35,760 nt of DNA from an uncultured Bacteroidales bacterium. Its GTDB lineage: Bacteria; Bacteroidota; Bacteroidia; Bacteroidales; Paludibacteraceae. The position numbers and the translations under genes were made by a program. Numbering within the stretch: the stretch's first letter is position 1; every line of letters begins with the position of its first letter. Where the stretch lies: assembly GCA_900317885.1 (NCBI GenBank), contig ONIM01000024.1, positions 1-35,760 of the forward strand. The letters run 5' to 3'. Shown here in pieces: positions 22,297 through 29,888 of the stretch. The notes under the pieces are model-generated. The model saw only the letters and a list, made by a program, of their open reading frames with translations, did no database searches and was not told the DNA's origin.

Positions 22297-25200
22297 ATGG
22301 CAATATATAAATCAGCAATCGAAAAACCGGTGACTACCGTCTTGATCTTCATCGCGGTCATCGTCATCGGTATCTATAGCTTCATGAAGCTGCCGGTGGA
22401 CATGTTCCCGCAGATGGATCCGCCGTATATCACGGTCATGACCACCTACCCGGGCGCCTCGGCATCCGAGATGGAGACGAACGTGACGAAGTACATGGAG
22501 AACGCTCTGACCTCCGTCGATCACCTCAAGCATATCACTTCCCAATCGAAGGATAACATGTCCGTCGTGGTCCTGGAGCTCGAGTGGGGGGCAAACATGG
22601 ACGAGGCGGTCAACGACGTTCGTTCGTACGTCGATATGACCAAGTCCAACCTGCCGGATAACTGCGGTACGCCGATGATCTTCAAGCTCTCGACATCCGC
22701 CATGCCGGTAGCCCAGTACTCCATCACCGCGGACGAGACCTACGCCGGGCTGGATAAGATCCTCAACGACGAGGTCATCCCGCAGCTCAACCACATCGAC
22801 GGTATAGGAAACATCTCCCTCTCCGGTGCGCCGGACCGGTATGTCTATATCAATATCGACCAGCAGAAACTCGACGCCTATGGTTTGACCATCGAGCAGG
22901 TCGGGCAGGTCGTGCAGGCGAATAACCTCAACCTCTCCTCCGGTACCGTCAAGATGCCGCAGGAGCAGTACCAGATGCAGGTGCGTTCGGAGTATATCGA
23001 GTCCTCGGAGATAGAGGACCTCATGGTTACCATGACCCCGCAAGGCCAGCAGGTCTTCATCCGCGACATCGCCACCGTCAAGGATACTATCAAGGACCTC
23101 TCCCTCGACGAGAAGACCAACGGCCGCGAAGCCGTCCGTCTGATCATCGCCAAGCAGACCGGTGCCAACACCGTGCAGGTTTGTAAGGAGGTTCGCGAGG
23201 AGCTGGCGAAGATCCAGAAACAGCTGCCTTCCGACGTCAAGGTCGAGAAGATATACGACCTCGCCGATACGATCCAGAACTCTATCAACTCTTTGGAGGA
23301 GTCCGTCATGTACGCCCTCCTCTTCGTCGTGCTCGTCGTGCTCTTCTTCCTGGGCAAATGGCGCGCAACGCTCATCATCGGTATCACCATCCCTATCGCC
23401 CTCATCGTGGCGTTTATCTACCTCGGTGTGGCCGATTCGTCTCTGAATATCATCTCCCTTTGTTCGCTCACCATCGCCATCGGTATGGTCGTCGATGATG
23501 CCATCGTCGTCCTGGAGAACATCACGCGTCACGTCGAGCGTGGCGAAGACCCGCATGAGGCAGCTATCTATGCTACCAACGAGGTATGGGTTTCCGTCAT
23601 CGCGACGACCCTCGTGCTGGTAGCGGTGTTCGTCCCCCTGACAATGCTCAACGGTATGGCGGGAATCATGTTCCACGAACTCGGATGGATCGTCACCGTT
23701 GTCTGCTGTACCTCCACCCTTGTGGCTATCTCCCTCACCCCGATGCTCTGCTCCAAGCTCCTTAGAGCGAAGAAAGTGCACGTCGATGCAGATGGAAACC
23801 TCGTCGATGATGAGGCGGGTAAGAAGAGCTGGTACGACCGTACCGTCGTGCGCATGCTCGATAAGATAGATATGTACTACGCTAAGTCCCTCGGATGGTG
23901 TCTCAAGCATAAGGCGCTGACCGTCCTCATCATCTTCGGCACCTTCGCGCTCTCTCTGCTCCCGGTCATCACCGGACGTATCGGTTCGGACTTCATGCAG
24001 GAGCAGGATAATGCCCGTCTCTCCGTTACCGTCAAGCTCCAACGCGGTACGCGTATCGAGGAGACCCTCAAGACCGCGCGTAAGTTAGAGACCCGATTCA
24101 TGGTTCTGGTGCCCGAGATTGAACTCATCAACACCTCCGCCGGTTCCAACGATGATGCTACCATCGCGGCGCTCTTCTCTTCCACGATGAATAATAAGAT
24201 CTCCATGACCGTCCGTCTGCCTAAGAAATGGGAGCGTGACCAGACTATCTGGGAGATAGCCGAGATCCTCCGTCAGGAGATGGCTAAGTACCCGGAGATC
24301 GTCGAGTATCAGTGTCAGGTCGCTTCCAACGGACCTGGTGGTGGAGGTGGAAACACCGTCGATGTGGAGATCTACGGTTATGATTTCGATAAGACCTCCC
24401 AGCTCGCGGAGCAGACCCGCCGTCTTTGCATGGCTTTGCCCGGTGCGCGTGATGTCAATATATCCCGTGAGGACGACCGTCCGGATATCAAGATCACCGT
24501 CGATAAGGAGAAAGCCTCCCGTCTCGGACTCTCTTCCGCTACCGTTTCTACCTATCTCCGCAACCGCGTAGCGGGTATGAACTGCGGTTACCTCAAGGAC
24601 GACGGCTCCGAGTACGATATCGTTGTTAGACTCCGGGAGGAGGATCGTAACTCCCTCTCCGACGTGCTCAACCTCACGATCCCTACGCCTACCGGCAAGA
24701 AAGTGAAACTCTCCGAAGTAGCTACTATCGGTGAGTACTGGGCGCCGCCTACTATCGAGCGTAAGTCCCGTCAGCGTATCGTCACCGTCAAGGTCACGCC
24801 GTATAACACTTCCCTCGGCGAGTTAGCCGGCCAGATTGAAGCAACCGTCCTTCCGCAACTCGACCTGCCTATGGGTTACTCAACCCATATCGGCGGTAAC
24901 TACGAGGACCAGCAGGAGACCTTCGGCGATATGGGCCTGCTCTTAGCGCTCATCATCCTGCTCGTCTATATCACTATGGCGTCGCAGTTCGAGTCGCTCC
25001 GCATGCCGTTCATCATCATGCTCACCATCTTCCCGGCGCTCACCGGTGTCATCATGGCCCTCTGGCTCACCGGACGAAGCCTGGATATGATCGGTGCCTT
25101 GGGTATCGTCCTGCTGGTAGGTATCGTCGTCAAGAATGGTATCGTCCTCGTGGATTATATCAACCTCATGCGAGAGCGTGGACACGAGCTCAACGAAGCC

Positions 25201-25479
25201 ATCACGATGTCCGGACGCTCACGTATCCGACCGATCCTCATGACAGCCTTCACTACCATCCTCGGTATGGTGCCGATGGCGGTGTCTAACGGTGAAGGTG
25301 CGGAGATGTGGCAACCGCTTGGTATCGTCGTCATCGGTGGTCTGACCGTCTCGACATTCCTGACGCTCTACCTCGTTCCTGTCCTCTATGGCTCGATGGC
25401 GAAGCACGGTGACCGTGACAAGCAGGAAGCCCTCCGCAAGAAATTCATCTTCATGGACCTCAAAGTCAAAAAATCCTAA
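22297..25479 (+). CDS. RND family efflux pump permease (HAE1/AcrB type)
   Basis: This 1060-residue inner-membrane proton/drug antiporter has the full RND architecture: an N-terminal TM helix (VTTVLIFIAVIVIGIYSFM), a first periplasmic porter domain, TM2-TM6, a second porter domain and TM8-TM12. The proton-relay aspartates D400 and D401 are present in the TM4 motif IGMVVDDAIVVLEN. The conserved start FPQMDPPYITVMTTYPGAS is also typical. It exports hydrophobic compounds with the TolC-like channel and the adaptor encoded upstream, but the adaptor gene is broken. The following PII-like gene is usual in Bacteroidetes RND loci. No disruptions are seen in this gene. Confidence 0.96.
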   Translation: MAIYKSAIEKPVTTVLIFIAVIVIGIYSFMKLPVDMFPQMDPPYITVMTTYPGASASEMETNVTKYMENALTSVDHLKHITSQSKDNMSVVVLELEWGANMDEAVNDVRSYVDMTKSNLPDNCGTPMIFKLSTSAMPVAQYSITADETYAGLDKILNDEVIPQLNHIDGIGNISLSGAPDRYVYINIDQQKLDAYGLTIEQVGQVVQANNLNLSSGTVKMPQEQYQMQVRSEYIESSEIEDLMVTMTPQGQQVFIRDIATVKDTIKDLSLDEKTNGREAVRLIIAKQTGANTVQVCKEVREELAKIQKQLPSDVKVEKIYDLADTIQNSINSLEESVMYALLFVVLVVLFFLGKWRATLIIGITIPIALIVAFIYLGVADSSLNIISLCSLTIAIGMVVDDAIVVLENITRHVERGEDPHEAAIYATNEVWVSVIATTLVLVAVFVPLTMLNGMAGIMFHELGWIVTVVCCTSTLVAISLTPMLCSKLLRAKKVHVDADGNLVDDEAGKKSWYDRTVVRMLDKIDMYYAKSLGWCLKHKALTVLIIFGTFALSLLPVITGRIGSDFMQEQDNARLSVTVKLQRGTRIEETLKTARKLETRFMVLVPEIELINTSAGSNDDATIAALFSSTMNNKISMTVRLPKKWERDQTIWEIAEILRQEMAKYPEIVEYQCQVASNGPGGGGGNTVDVEIYGYDFDKTSQLAEQTRRLCMALPGARDVNISREDDRPDIKITVDKEKASRLGLSSATVSTYLRNRVAGMNCGYLKDDGSEYDIVVRLREEDRNSLSDVLNLTIPTPTGKKVKLSEVATIGEYWAPPTIERKSRQRIVTVKVTPYNTSLGELAGQIEATVLPQLDLPMGYSTHIGGNYEDQQETFGDMGLLLALIILLVYITMASQFESLRMPFIIMLTIFPALTGVIMALWLTGRSLDMIGALGIVLLVGIVVKNGIVLVDYINLMRERGHELNEAITMSGRSRIRPILMTAFTTILGMVPMAVSNGEGAEMWQPLGIVVIGGLTVSTFLTLYLVPVLYGSMAKHGDRDKQEALRKKFIFMDLKVKKS

Positions 25480-25491
25480 ATTTGAAATCTT

Positions 25492-25785
25492 ATGAAAAGT
25501 GTTATGATTGTGTTCAACCAGGCAAACACCGGCCGAGTGGAGTATATGTTGGACGTATTGGGTATCAAGGGCTTCACGTTCTTTGAGCAGGTCCAAGGTC
25601 GCGGAACCAACGGCGGCGAACCCCGTCGCGGTACCCACGCCTGGCCGGAGATGAACTCCTGCGTCATCACCGTCGTGGAGGAGGAACAGCTCCCTGCGCT
25701 CCTTGAGTCCATCAAGAAACTCGACCTCCGTAACGAGGAGGTCGGTGTCCGTGCCTTCGTCTGGGATATCGTCGCTACCGTATGA
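25492..25785 (+). CDS. PII-like protein associated with RND efflux
   Basis: This 97-residue protein resembles the small PII/GlnB-fold proteins found next to Bacteroidetes efflux pumps. Landmarks are SVMIVFNQANTGRVEYMLD, the GFTFFEQVQGRGT T-loop-like segment and a C-terminal VGVRAFVWDI strand. It lacks the uridylylation tyrosine context of classical GlnB. It probably acts as a small trimeric regulator of the pump or of transport. It starts 12 bases after the pump and its TGA overlaps the ATG of the next gene, which indicates one operon. Confidence 0.8.
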   Translation: MKSVMIVFNQANTGRVEYMLDVLGIKGFTFFEQVQGRGTNGGEPRRGTHAWPEMNSCVITVVEEEQLPALLESIKKLDLRNEEVGVRAFVWDIVATV

Positions 25786-26462
25786 TCAAGCTACAACATA
25801 TATCCAAGTCTTTCGGCTCGCAGAAGGTGCTTAATGACGTATCCTTGGAGATCCCCGCAGGCCAGATCGTCGGCTTGCTGGGACCCAACGGTGCCGGCAA
25901 ATCCACCCTCATGAAGATCCTCATCGGGCTTTGGTCTGCCGACTCGGGAACGGTCTCTGCGCCTGCGCGTATCGGCTACCTGCCGGAGAATAACCCCCTC
26001 TATGAGGACATGTACGTGACCGAGTATCTCTCCTTCATGGCACAAATGACATATTCCGCCTCACGTCTTTCGACTTTTGACTTTGAGCGCAGCGGTCTTT
26101 CTGCTCTGATAGACCTCGTCGGCCTCTCCCCCGAGCGCCACAAACACATCCGCGAACTGAGTAAGGGTTATCGCCAACGTGTAGGGCTCGCCCAAGCGCT
26201 CATTGGTGACCCCGAGCTCCTCATACTCGATGAACCCACCACCGGCCTCGACCCCAACCAACTCGTCGAGATCCGCTCCCTCATCAAGAGTCTGTCGGGC
26301 GAATCACGCTCCGTGATTTTGTCCACCCATATCCTCCAGGAGGTACGGGAGATGTGCGACCGAGTCATCATCCTCGACCACGGCACCGTCAAGGCCGACC
26401 TGCCCATCGACCAAATAGATAATTTAGAAACCCTCTTTCACGAAAAAACCCGTAACCCATAA
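25782..26462 (+). CDS. ABC transporter ATP-binding protein, GldA-like
   Basis: This 226-residue ATPase has Walker A GPNGAGKST (34-42), signature LSKGY (126-130) and Walker B LLILDEPTTGLD (146-157). The IGYLPENNPLYEDMYV segment is characteristic of GldA-like ATPases of Bacteroidetes. No permease gene follows, so its partner is encoded elsewhere, or it is an orphan. Residues about 96-102 (RLSTFDF) are encoded by a heptamer array in the loop between the Q-loop region and the helical domain, and the last residues (KTRNP) come from the array that runs into ruvB. The start overlaps the PII-like gene by four bases. Confidence 0.9.
   Translation: MIKLQHISKSFGSQKVLNDVSLEIPAGQIVGLLGPNGAGKSTLMKILIGLWSADSGTVSAPARIGYLPENNPLYEDMYVTEYLSFMAQMTYSASRLSTFDFERSGLSALIDLVGLSPERHKHIRELSKGYRQRVGLAQALIGDPELLILDEPTTGLDPNQLVEIRSLIKSLSGESRSVILSTHILQEVREMCDRVIILDHGTVKADLPIDQIDNLETLFHEKTRNP
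26067..26087 (+). repeat. heptamer array, CTTTCGA-type x3, inside ABC gene
   Basis: Units CTTTCGA, CTTTTGA and CTTTGAG, translated as RLSTFDF in the ABC ATPase. Confidence 0.75.
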
Positions 26463-26495
26463 CCCGTAACCCCTAACCCACTAACCTCTAACCCG
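26447..26495 (+). repeat. heptamer array, AACCCGT-type x7, between ABC gene and ruvB
   Basis: Seven units (AACCCGT, AACCCAT, AACCCGT, AACCCCT, AACCCACT of 8 bp, AACCTCT, AACCCG) supply the stop codon of the ABC gene and end one base before the ruvB ATG. Confidence 0.9.
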
Positions 26496-26496
26496 A

Positions 26497-27513
26497 ATGA
26501 GTGAATTCGATATTAGAAACCAAATGAACGAGAAGGAGCAAGACTCCGCCCTCCGTCCTTTATGCTTCGCCGACTTCGCCGGCCAGAGCAAAGTCACCTC
26601 GAACCTCAAGATCTTCGTCGAGGCAGCCAAACTGCGCCACGAGTCCCTCGACCACGTGCTGCTCTTCGGCCCTCCGGGACTCGGTAAGACCACCCTCGCG
26701 AACATTATCGCCAACGAGCTCGGCGTAGGCTTTAAGATCACCTCCGGTCCTGTCCTCGACAAGCCCGGTGACCTCGCGGGGCTCCTCACGTCGCTTGAAC
26801 CCAACGACGTGCTCTTCATCGATGAGATCCATCGTCTCTCCCCGATCGTCGAGGAGTACCTCTACTCCGCTATGGAGGACTACCGCATCGATATCATGAT
26901 CGATAAGGGTCCTTCGGCGCGCACGATCCAGATCGACCTCAACCCATTCACCCTCATCGGTGCTACCACGCGTTCAGGTCTCTTGACCTCGCCGCTTAGG
27001 GCACGTTTTGGCATCAACTGCCATCTCGAGTACTACGACGCAGATATCCTCTCGGGGATCGTCGCGCGCTCGGCGGGACTCCTCGGCGTGGAGATCAACT
27101 CCAAGGCTGCCGGAGAGATTGCACGTCGTTCACGCGGTACGCCCCGTATCGCCAACGCCCTCTTGCGACGCGTGCGAGACTTCGCTCAGGTCAAAGGGGA
27201 CGGTACCATCGATCTCGACATCGCCCAATACGCTCTCGAGGCGCTGAATATCGATACTTTCGGCCTCGATCAGATAGATAACAAACTCCTCACGACCATC
27301 ATCGATAAGTTCCGCGGCGGCCCTGTCGGCCTCAATACCATCGCTACCGCTATGGGCGAAGATGCCGGCACGATTGAGGATGTCTATGAGCCGTACCTCA
27401 TCAAGGAAGGATTCATCAAACGTACCCCGCGCGGACGCGAGGCAACGCCGCTGGCATACGAGCATCTGGGCAAGACTCCCCTTGCGCCTGATGGCCAGCA
27501 ATCGATCTTCTGA
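26497..27513 (+). CDS. ruvB: Holliday junction branch migration helicase RuvB
   Basis: This 338-residue AAA+ motor drives branch migration of Holliday junctions with RuvA and RuvC. Walker A is GPPGLGKTT (58-66), Walker B is LFIDEIHR (106-113), sensor 1 is [18 protein letters not shown], and the C-terminal winged helix (about 265-335, [20 protein letters not shown]) is intact. Length is normal for the family. The space in front is entirely heptamer repeat, so it is probably transcribed from the ABC gene side. It is convergent with lemA, with two bases between the stop codons. Confidence 0.97.
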   Translation: MSEFDIRNQMNEKEQDSALRPLCFADFAGQSKVTSNLKIFVEAAKLRHESLDHVLLFGPPGLGKTTLANIIANELGVGFKITSGPVLDKPGDLAGLLTSLEPNDVLFIDEIHRLSPIVEEYLYSAMEDYRIDIMIDKGPSARTIQIDLNPFTLIGATTRSGLLTSPLRARFGINCHLEYYDADILSGIVARSAGLLGVEINSKAAGEIARRSRGTPRIANALLRRVRDFAQVKGDGTIDLDIAQYALEALNIDTFGLDQIDNKLLTTIIDKFRGGPVGLNTIATAMGEDAGTIEDVYEPYLIKEGFIKRTPRGREATPLAYEHLGKTPLAPDGQQSIF

Positions 27514-27522
27514 AATCAGAAC
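27509..27522. other. small palindrome across the convergent ruvB/lemA stops
   Basis: TTCTGA and TCAGAA flank AA and contain both stop codons. It may form a weak bidirectional hairpin; no T run is present. Confidence 0.4.
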
Positions 27523-28103
27523 GCTACTTTCGGCGCTTTGTTGGAACCCTCTTCGGCCTCGAAGTAGGGTTTCTTTTCGAATCCGAACATGCCTGCGAGC
27601 AGGTTATTCGGGAATCGGCGGATTAGGGTGTTGTACGCCCGAGCCTCGTCGTTGAAGAGCTGACGGGCTACCGTGATCCGGTTCTCCGTGCCCTCTAACT
27701 GTTGTTGCAGGTCGCGGAAGTTCTCGTTAGCCTTCAGATCCGGATAACTCTCCGCTACGGCTAACAACCGCCCTAATGCCTGACTCAGGTCTCCTTGAGC
27801 TGCCTGATAAGCGGCTAACTGCTCCGGCGTGGCGGTACTCGGATCGATGGTGATCTGCGTAGCGCGAGCGCGAGCAGACACTACGGCATCCAGTGTCTCC
27901 TGCTCATGCGATGCGTAACCCTTGACCGTCTCCACAAGGTTCGGGATCAGGTCTGCACGACGCTGATATTGGTTCTCTACTTGTGCCCACGCGGACTCCA
28001 CCTGCTCTTCGGCAGTCACAAAACGGTTGTACACACCTGCGCACCATAATACGATGATTGCCAGTACTCCCAGTACCACAATCCACGGCATTAATTTTTT
28101 CAT
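27516..28103 (-). CDS. lemA: LemA family protein
   Basis: This 195-residue membrane protein has one N-terminal TM segment (about residues 7-24) followed by the LemA helical bundle: ESAWAQVENQYQRRADLIPN, LVETVKGYASHEQETLDAV, ARARATQ, and ESYPDLKANENFRDLQQQLE with ENRITVARQLFND. Length and motifs are normal. LemA proteins are membrane-linked with periplasmic domains of unclear function and are commonly paired with TPM-domain proteins, as here. It follows the TPM gene on the minus strand, with the gap filled by a heptamer array. Confidence 0.93.
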   Translation of the reverse strand: MKKLMPWIVVLGVLAIIVLWCAGVYNRFVTAEEQVESAWAQVENQYQRRADLIPNLVETVKGYASHEQETLDAVVSARARATQITIDPSTATPEQLAAYQAAQGDLSQALGRLLAVAESYPDLKANENFRDLQQQLEGTENRITVARQLFNDEARAYNTLIRRFPNNLLAGMFGFEKKPYFEAEEGSNKAPKVAF

Positions 28104-28109
28104 ATATCT

Positions 28110-28158
28110 TTCTACTTTCGACTTTCTACTTTCGACTTTCTACTTTCGACTCTCTACC
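28110..28158 (+). repeat. heptamer array, TTCTACT/TTCGACT x7, between TPM gene and lemA region
   Basis: Seven units alternate TTCTACT and TTCGACT (a 14-bp dimer repeated three times) and end CTCTACC. The array fills almost exactly the space between the lemA start (28103) and the stop of the upstream TPM gene (28154). Confidence 0.92.
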
Positions 28159-29092
28159 ATTTCCCTCCTGCGCCGCCACCGCTGGTGGAGCCGCCGCCCC
28201 AGGAACCGCCGCTACTGCCGCCCGTCGACCATCTGCCGCCGCGCGACGAACCCGACTTCGACTCATGTACCAGCTTGGGTATGCGTTCTTCTAAAGTGAA
28301 CTCATGTCCGCAGTTCTTGCATTTGTACGTCACCAGCGCTTTCCCGTCATAATCATACGTCGCGTACTCCAATGTCTCGCGGTGGATCTCATGCCCCTTG
28401 CGCTTATGGCATTTGGGGCATCGCTTGATCGACTCTATCCAACCCAATACGAAAAGACCGATCACAAACAGGATCGCACCGCCAATCATAACCCTCTCCA
28501 TCACGGACCATCCGAACCATTCCTCATCCTCTTCCTCTCCGTACCGCCCGCGGTTGGTTACGCTCCTTACCGCCTGCAGCTCCTCCGGCGTCTCTCCGTC
28601 GGTACATACGTCGTAGATGGCTAATACGCCTAAGCATATTCCCATGTCATAGTCGCCCTCGCGGAAGGAAGGGAACATCTCCTCGTGCATGATCTTCGAG
28701 CAGATACCGTCCGTCAGCACCCCTTCTATACCCGTGCCGGTCATGATACGCAGGTCATGACTCTCTCCCGCAAAGAGGATCAGCACGCCTGTGTTCTTCC
28801 CTTTCTGACCAATCCCCCATCGTTGGAATAGCTCGTAGGCGAAATCGAATGCATCCTCCTCGCCGATGGACTCTAACGCCACGACGCACAGCTCCACCTC
28901 CGTCTCTTGCTCCAACCGCGCCGCGCAGCCGTTGACCCAATTCACCGTCGAGTCCGATAGGATCCCGTCCGGGTTGGATACATAGTACTCCTGACCCTGA
29001 CTCTTGGGGTTCGGTACTTCTTCCGGAGTATACACCTCCGCATAACTGATCGTCGCGAAAAACAGCGCAAGAATTATTCCTACTCGTCTCAT
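28154..29092 (-). CDS. TPM-domain membrane protein with zinc ribbon
   Basis: This 312-residue protein has a signal peptide (1-18), a TPM domain (about 38-160: VSNPDGILSDSTVNWVN, TEVELCVVALESIGEEDAF, WGIGQKGKNTGVLILFA, DLRIMTGTGIEGVLTDG), one TM helix (about 202-218) and a cytosolic zinc ribbon with CPKC (225-228) and CKNC (258-261). A Gly/Ser/Trp-rich tail of about 35 residues follows. TPM proteins resemble those linked to photosystem II repair and to membrane-protein quality control in bacteria, and they pair with LemA. The zinc-ribbon plus low-complexity tail is a common extension of this family. Confidence 0.88.
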   Translation of the reverse strand: MRRVGIILALFFATISYAEVYTPEEVPNPKSQGQEYYVSNPDGILSDSTVNWVNGCAARLEQETEVELCVVALESIGEEDAFDFAYELFQRWGIGQKGKNTGVLILFAGESHDLRIMTGTGIEGVLTDGICSKIMHEEMFPSFREGDYDMGICLGVLAIYDVCTDGETPEELQAVRSVTNRGRYGEEEDEEWFGWSVMERVMIGGAILFVIGLFVLGWIESIKRCPKCHKRKGHEIHRETLEYATYDYDGKALVTYKCKNCGHEFTLEERIPKLVHESKSGSSRGGRWSTGGSSGGSWGGGSTSGGGAGGKW

Positions 29093-29110
29093 GGCATACT
29101 AATTTGGGCG

Positions 29111-29142
29111 CAAAGGTACAACAAAAAATCGACATACACAAA
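29111..29142 (-). promoter_or_regulatory. promoter of TPM-lemA operon
   Basis: On the minus strand the -33 TTTG (29139-29142) and the -7 TACCTTTG (29111-29118) are 20 nt apart. The start would be near 29104, so the leader is only about 12 nt. Confidence 0.85.
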
Positions 29143-29165
29143 TTTTTCTGCGATTTTTTAGCTTG

Positions 29166-29192
29166 GCGAAATGAAATTTCGCGATAAATCGC
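29166..29192. other. two overlapping short palindromes
   Basis: GCGAAAT-GAA-ATTTCGC (29166-29182) shares its end with GCGAT-AA-ATCGC (29181-29192). They lie upstream of the TPM promoter; a regulator site or a weak terminator is possible. Confidence 0.4.
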
Positions 29193-29212
29193 TCATTGGC
29201 GTATGTCCGGCA

Positions 29213-29269
29213 GGACGCGAACGTAGCTACGGGGGAATGCCGAAGGCAGGCAGATGTCCGAAGTACTAC
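29213..29269 (+). repeat. dispersed intergenic repeat, copy 2
   Basis: This 57-bp stretch from GGACGCGAACG to AAGTACTAC resembles 22194-22250, with some substitutions and small indels. A run of T and then a TTGCATATATC-like -33 element on the minus strand adjoin it. Confidence 0.5.
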
Positions 29270-29321
29270 TTTTTTTTTGATATATGCAAGGAAAAAAGAT
29301 AAAAAATGCGAGTTTTGGGTA

Positions 29322-29353
29322 CTTGTGTACGTGCCCGAAAAGCAGTAATTTTG
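29322..29353 (+). promoter_or_regulatory. promoter overlapped by a terminator
   Basis: A -33-like CTTG (29322-29325) and the -7 box TAATTTTG (29346-29353) are 20 nt apart. The last base of the -7 box is the first base of a terminator hairpin, so transcription would start inside that hairpin. It would drive the hybrid pseudogene. Confidence 0.55.
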
Positions 29354-29378
29354 CAGCGTCAAACGACGCTGCTTTTTT
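29353..29378 (+). terminator. perfect intrinsic terminator
   Basis: GCAGCGTC (29353-29360) and GACGCTGC (29365-29372) pair perfectly around AAAC and run into six or more T. No complete upstream plus-strand gene is present for it to terminate. Confidence 0.85.
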
Positions 29379-29414
29379 ATACCGGACAATTTAACACTTT
29401 AACAATATCATATC

Positions 29415-29728
29415 ATGCGCAAATTTTGTTTCTTTTTAGCGCTCATTTTGACCGCCATGACGGTACAAGCAAAGGGCAGTGGAATTCCTTCTGAGATCTT
29501 CAAAAACGGGAAGGTGAAGTATGAGAAATCGACCAACACGCTGGTCTTGGAAGACGGTTTCAAATCATCGAGGCTTGCTGCGCCGGCAAACTCGGCAAGG
29601 AGATCGCCGATGAGTTTCATATCTCCATCCGCGCCGTGAACTCTCATAAGACCAATATCTTCAACAAACTCGGTCTCTCTTCCTCCGTCGAGATGGTCCG
29701 CTTCGCCCTCGAGCACGGCATCATCTAA
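29415..29728 (+). pseudogene. hybrid remnant: secreted-protein start joined to LuxR-type HTH
   Basis: From 29415 the frame encodes a signal peptide (MRKFCFFLALILTAMTVQA) and about 30 residues of a secreted protein (VKYEKSTNTLVLEDGF, like the repeated beta modules of Bacteroidales surface proteins). From about 29561 the meaningful frame changes: frame 2 gives IIEACCAGKLGKEIADEFHI, then SIRAVNSHKTNIFNKLG, then VEMVRFALEHGII and TAA at 29726-29728. This is the C-terminal HTH of a LuxR/NarL-type regulator without its receiver domain. Neither half is complete. The open frame of the first half continues out of phase to 29639. A deletion or recombination joined two genes here. Confidence 0.8.
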
Positions 29729-29851
29729 ATAAGACCAAGTATCAATTTCTGCTCAAAAAAAAGAAATCGAGTTTTCTGAATTAGAATGTGCCATCTGTGT
29801 GAACGAAAATCTCAAAAAATCCGCAAAAACCCATAAAAATGCGCTTTTTTC

Positions 29852-29882
29852 TTGCGTATATTAAAAAAATGTAGTATCTTTG
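29852..29882 (+). promoter_or_regulatory. promoter of the structured RNA
   Basis: The -33 TTGCGTATA (from 29852) and the -7 TATCTTTG (29875-29882) are 20 nt apart; the start would be near 29889. Between the pseudogene and this promoter (29729-29851) I see only AT-rich sequence. Confidence 0.85.
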
Positions 29883-29888
29883 CGGCGC

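Noticed and set aside
22312-24042. Minus-strand open frame of 576 codons opposite the RND gene
   Set aside because: It is the antisense of a clear RND transporter, is full of Asp/His/Arg from GAT/CAC-rich codons, and has no family motif.
14818-28158. Heptamer arrays as CRISPR
   Set aside because: Units are only 7 bp without spacers, and no cas gene is present.
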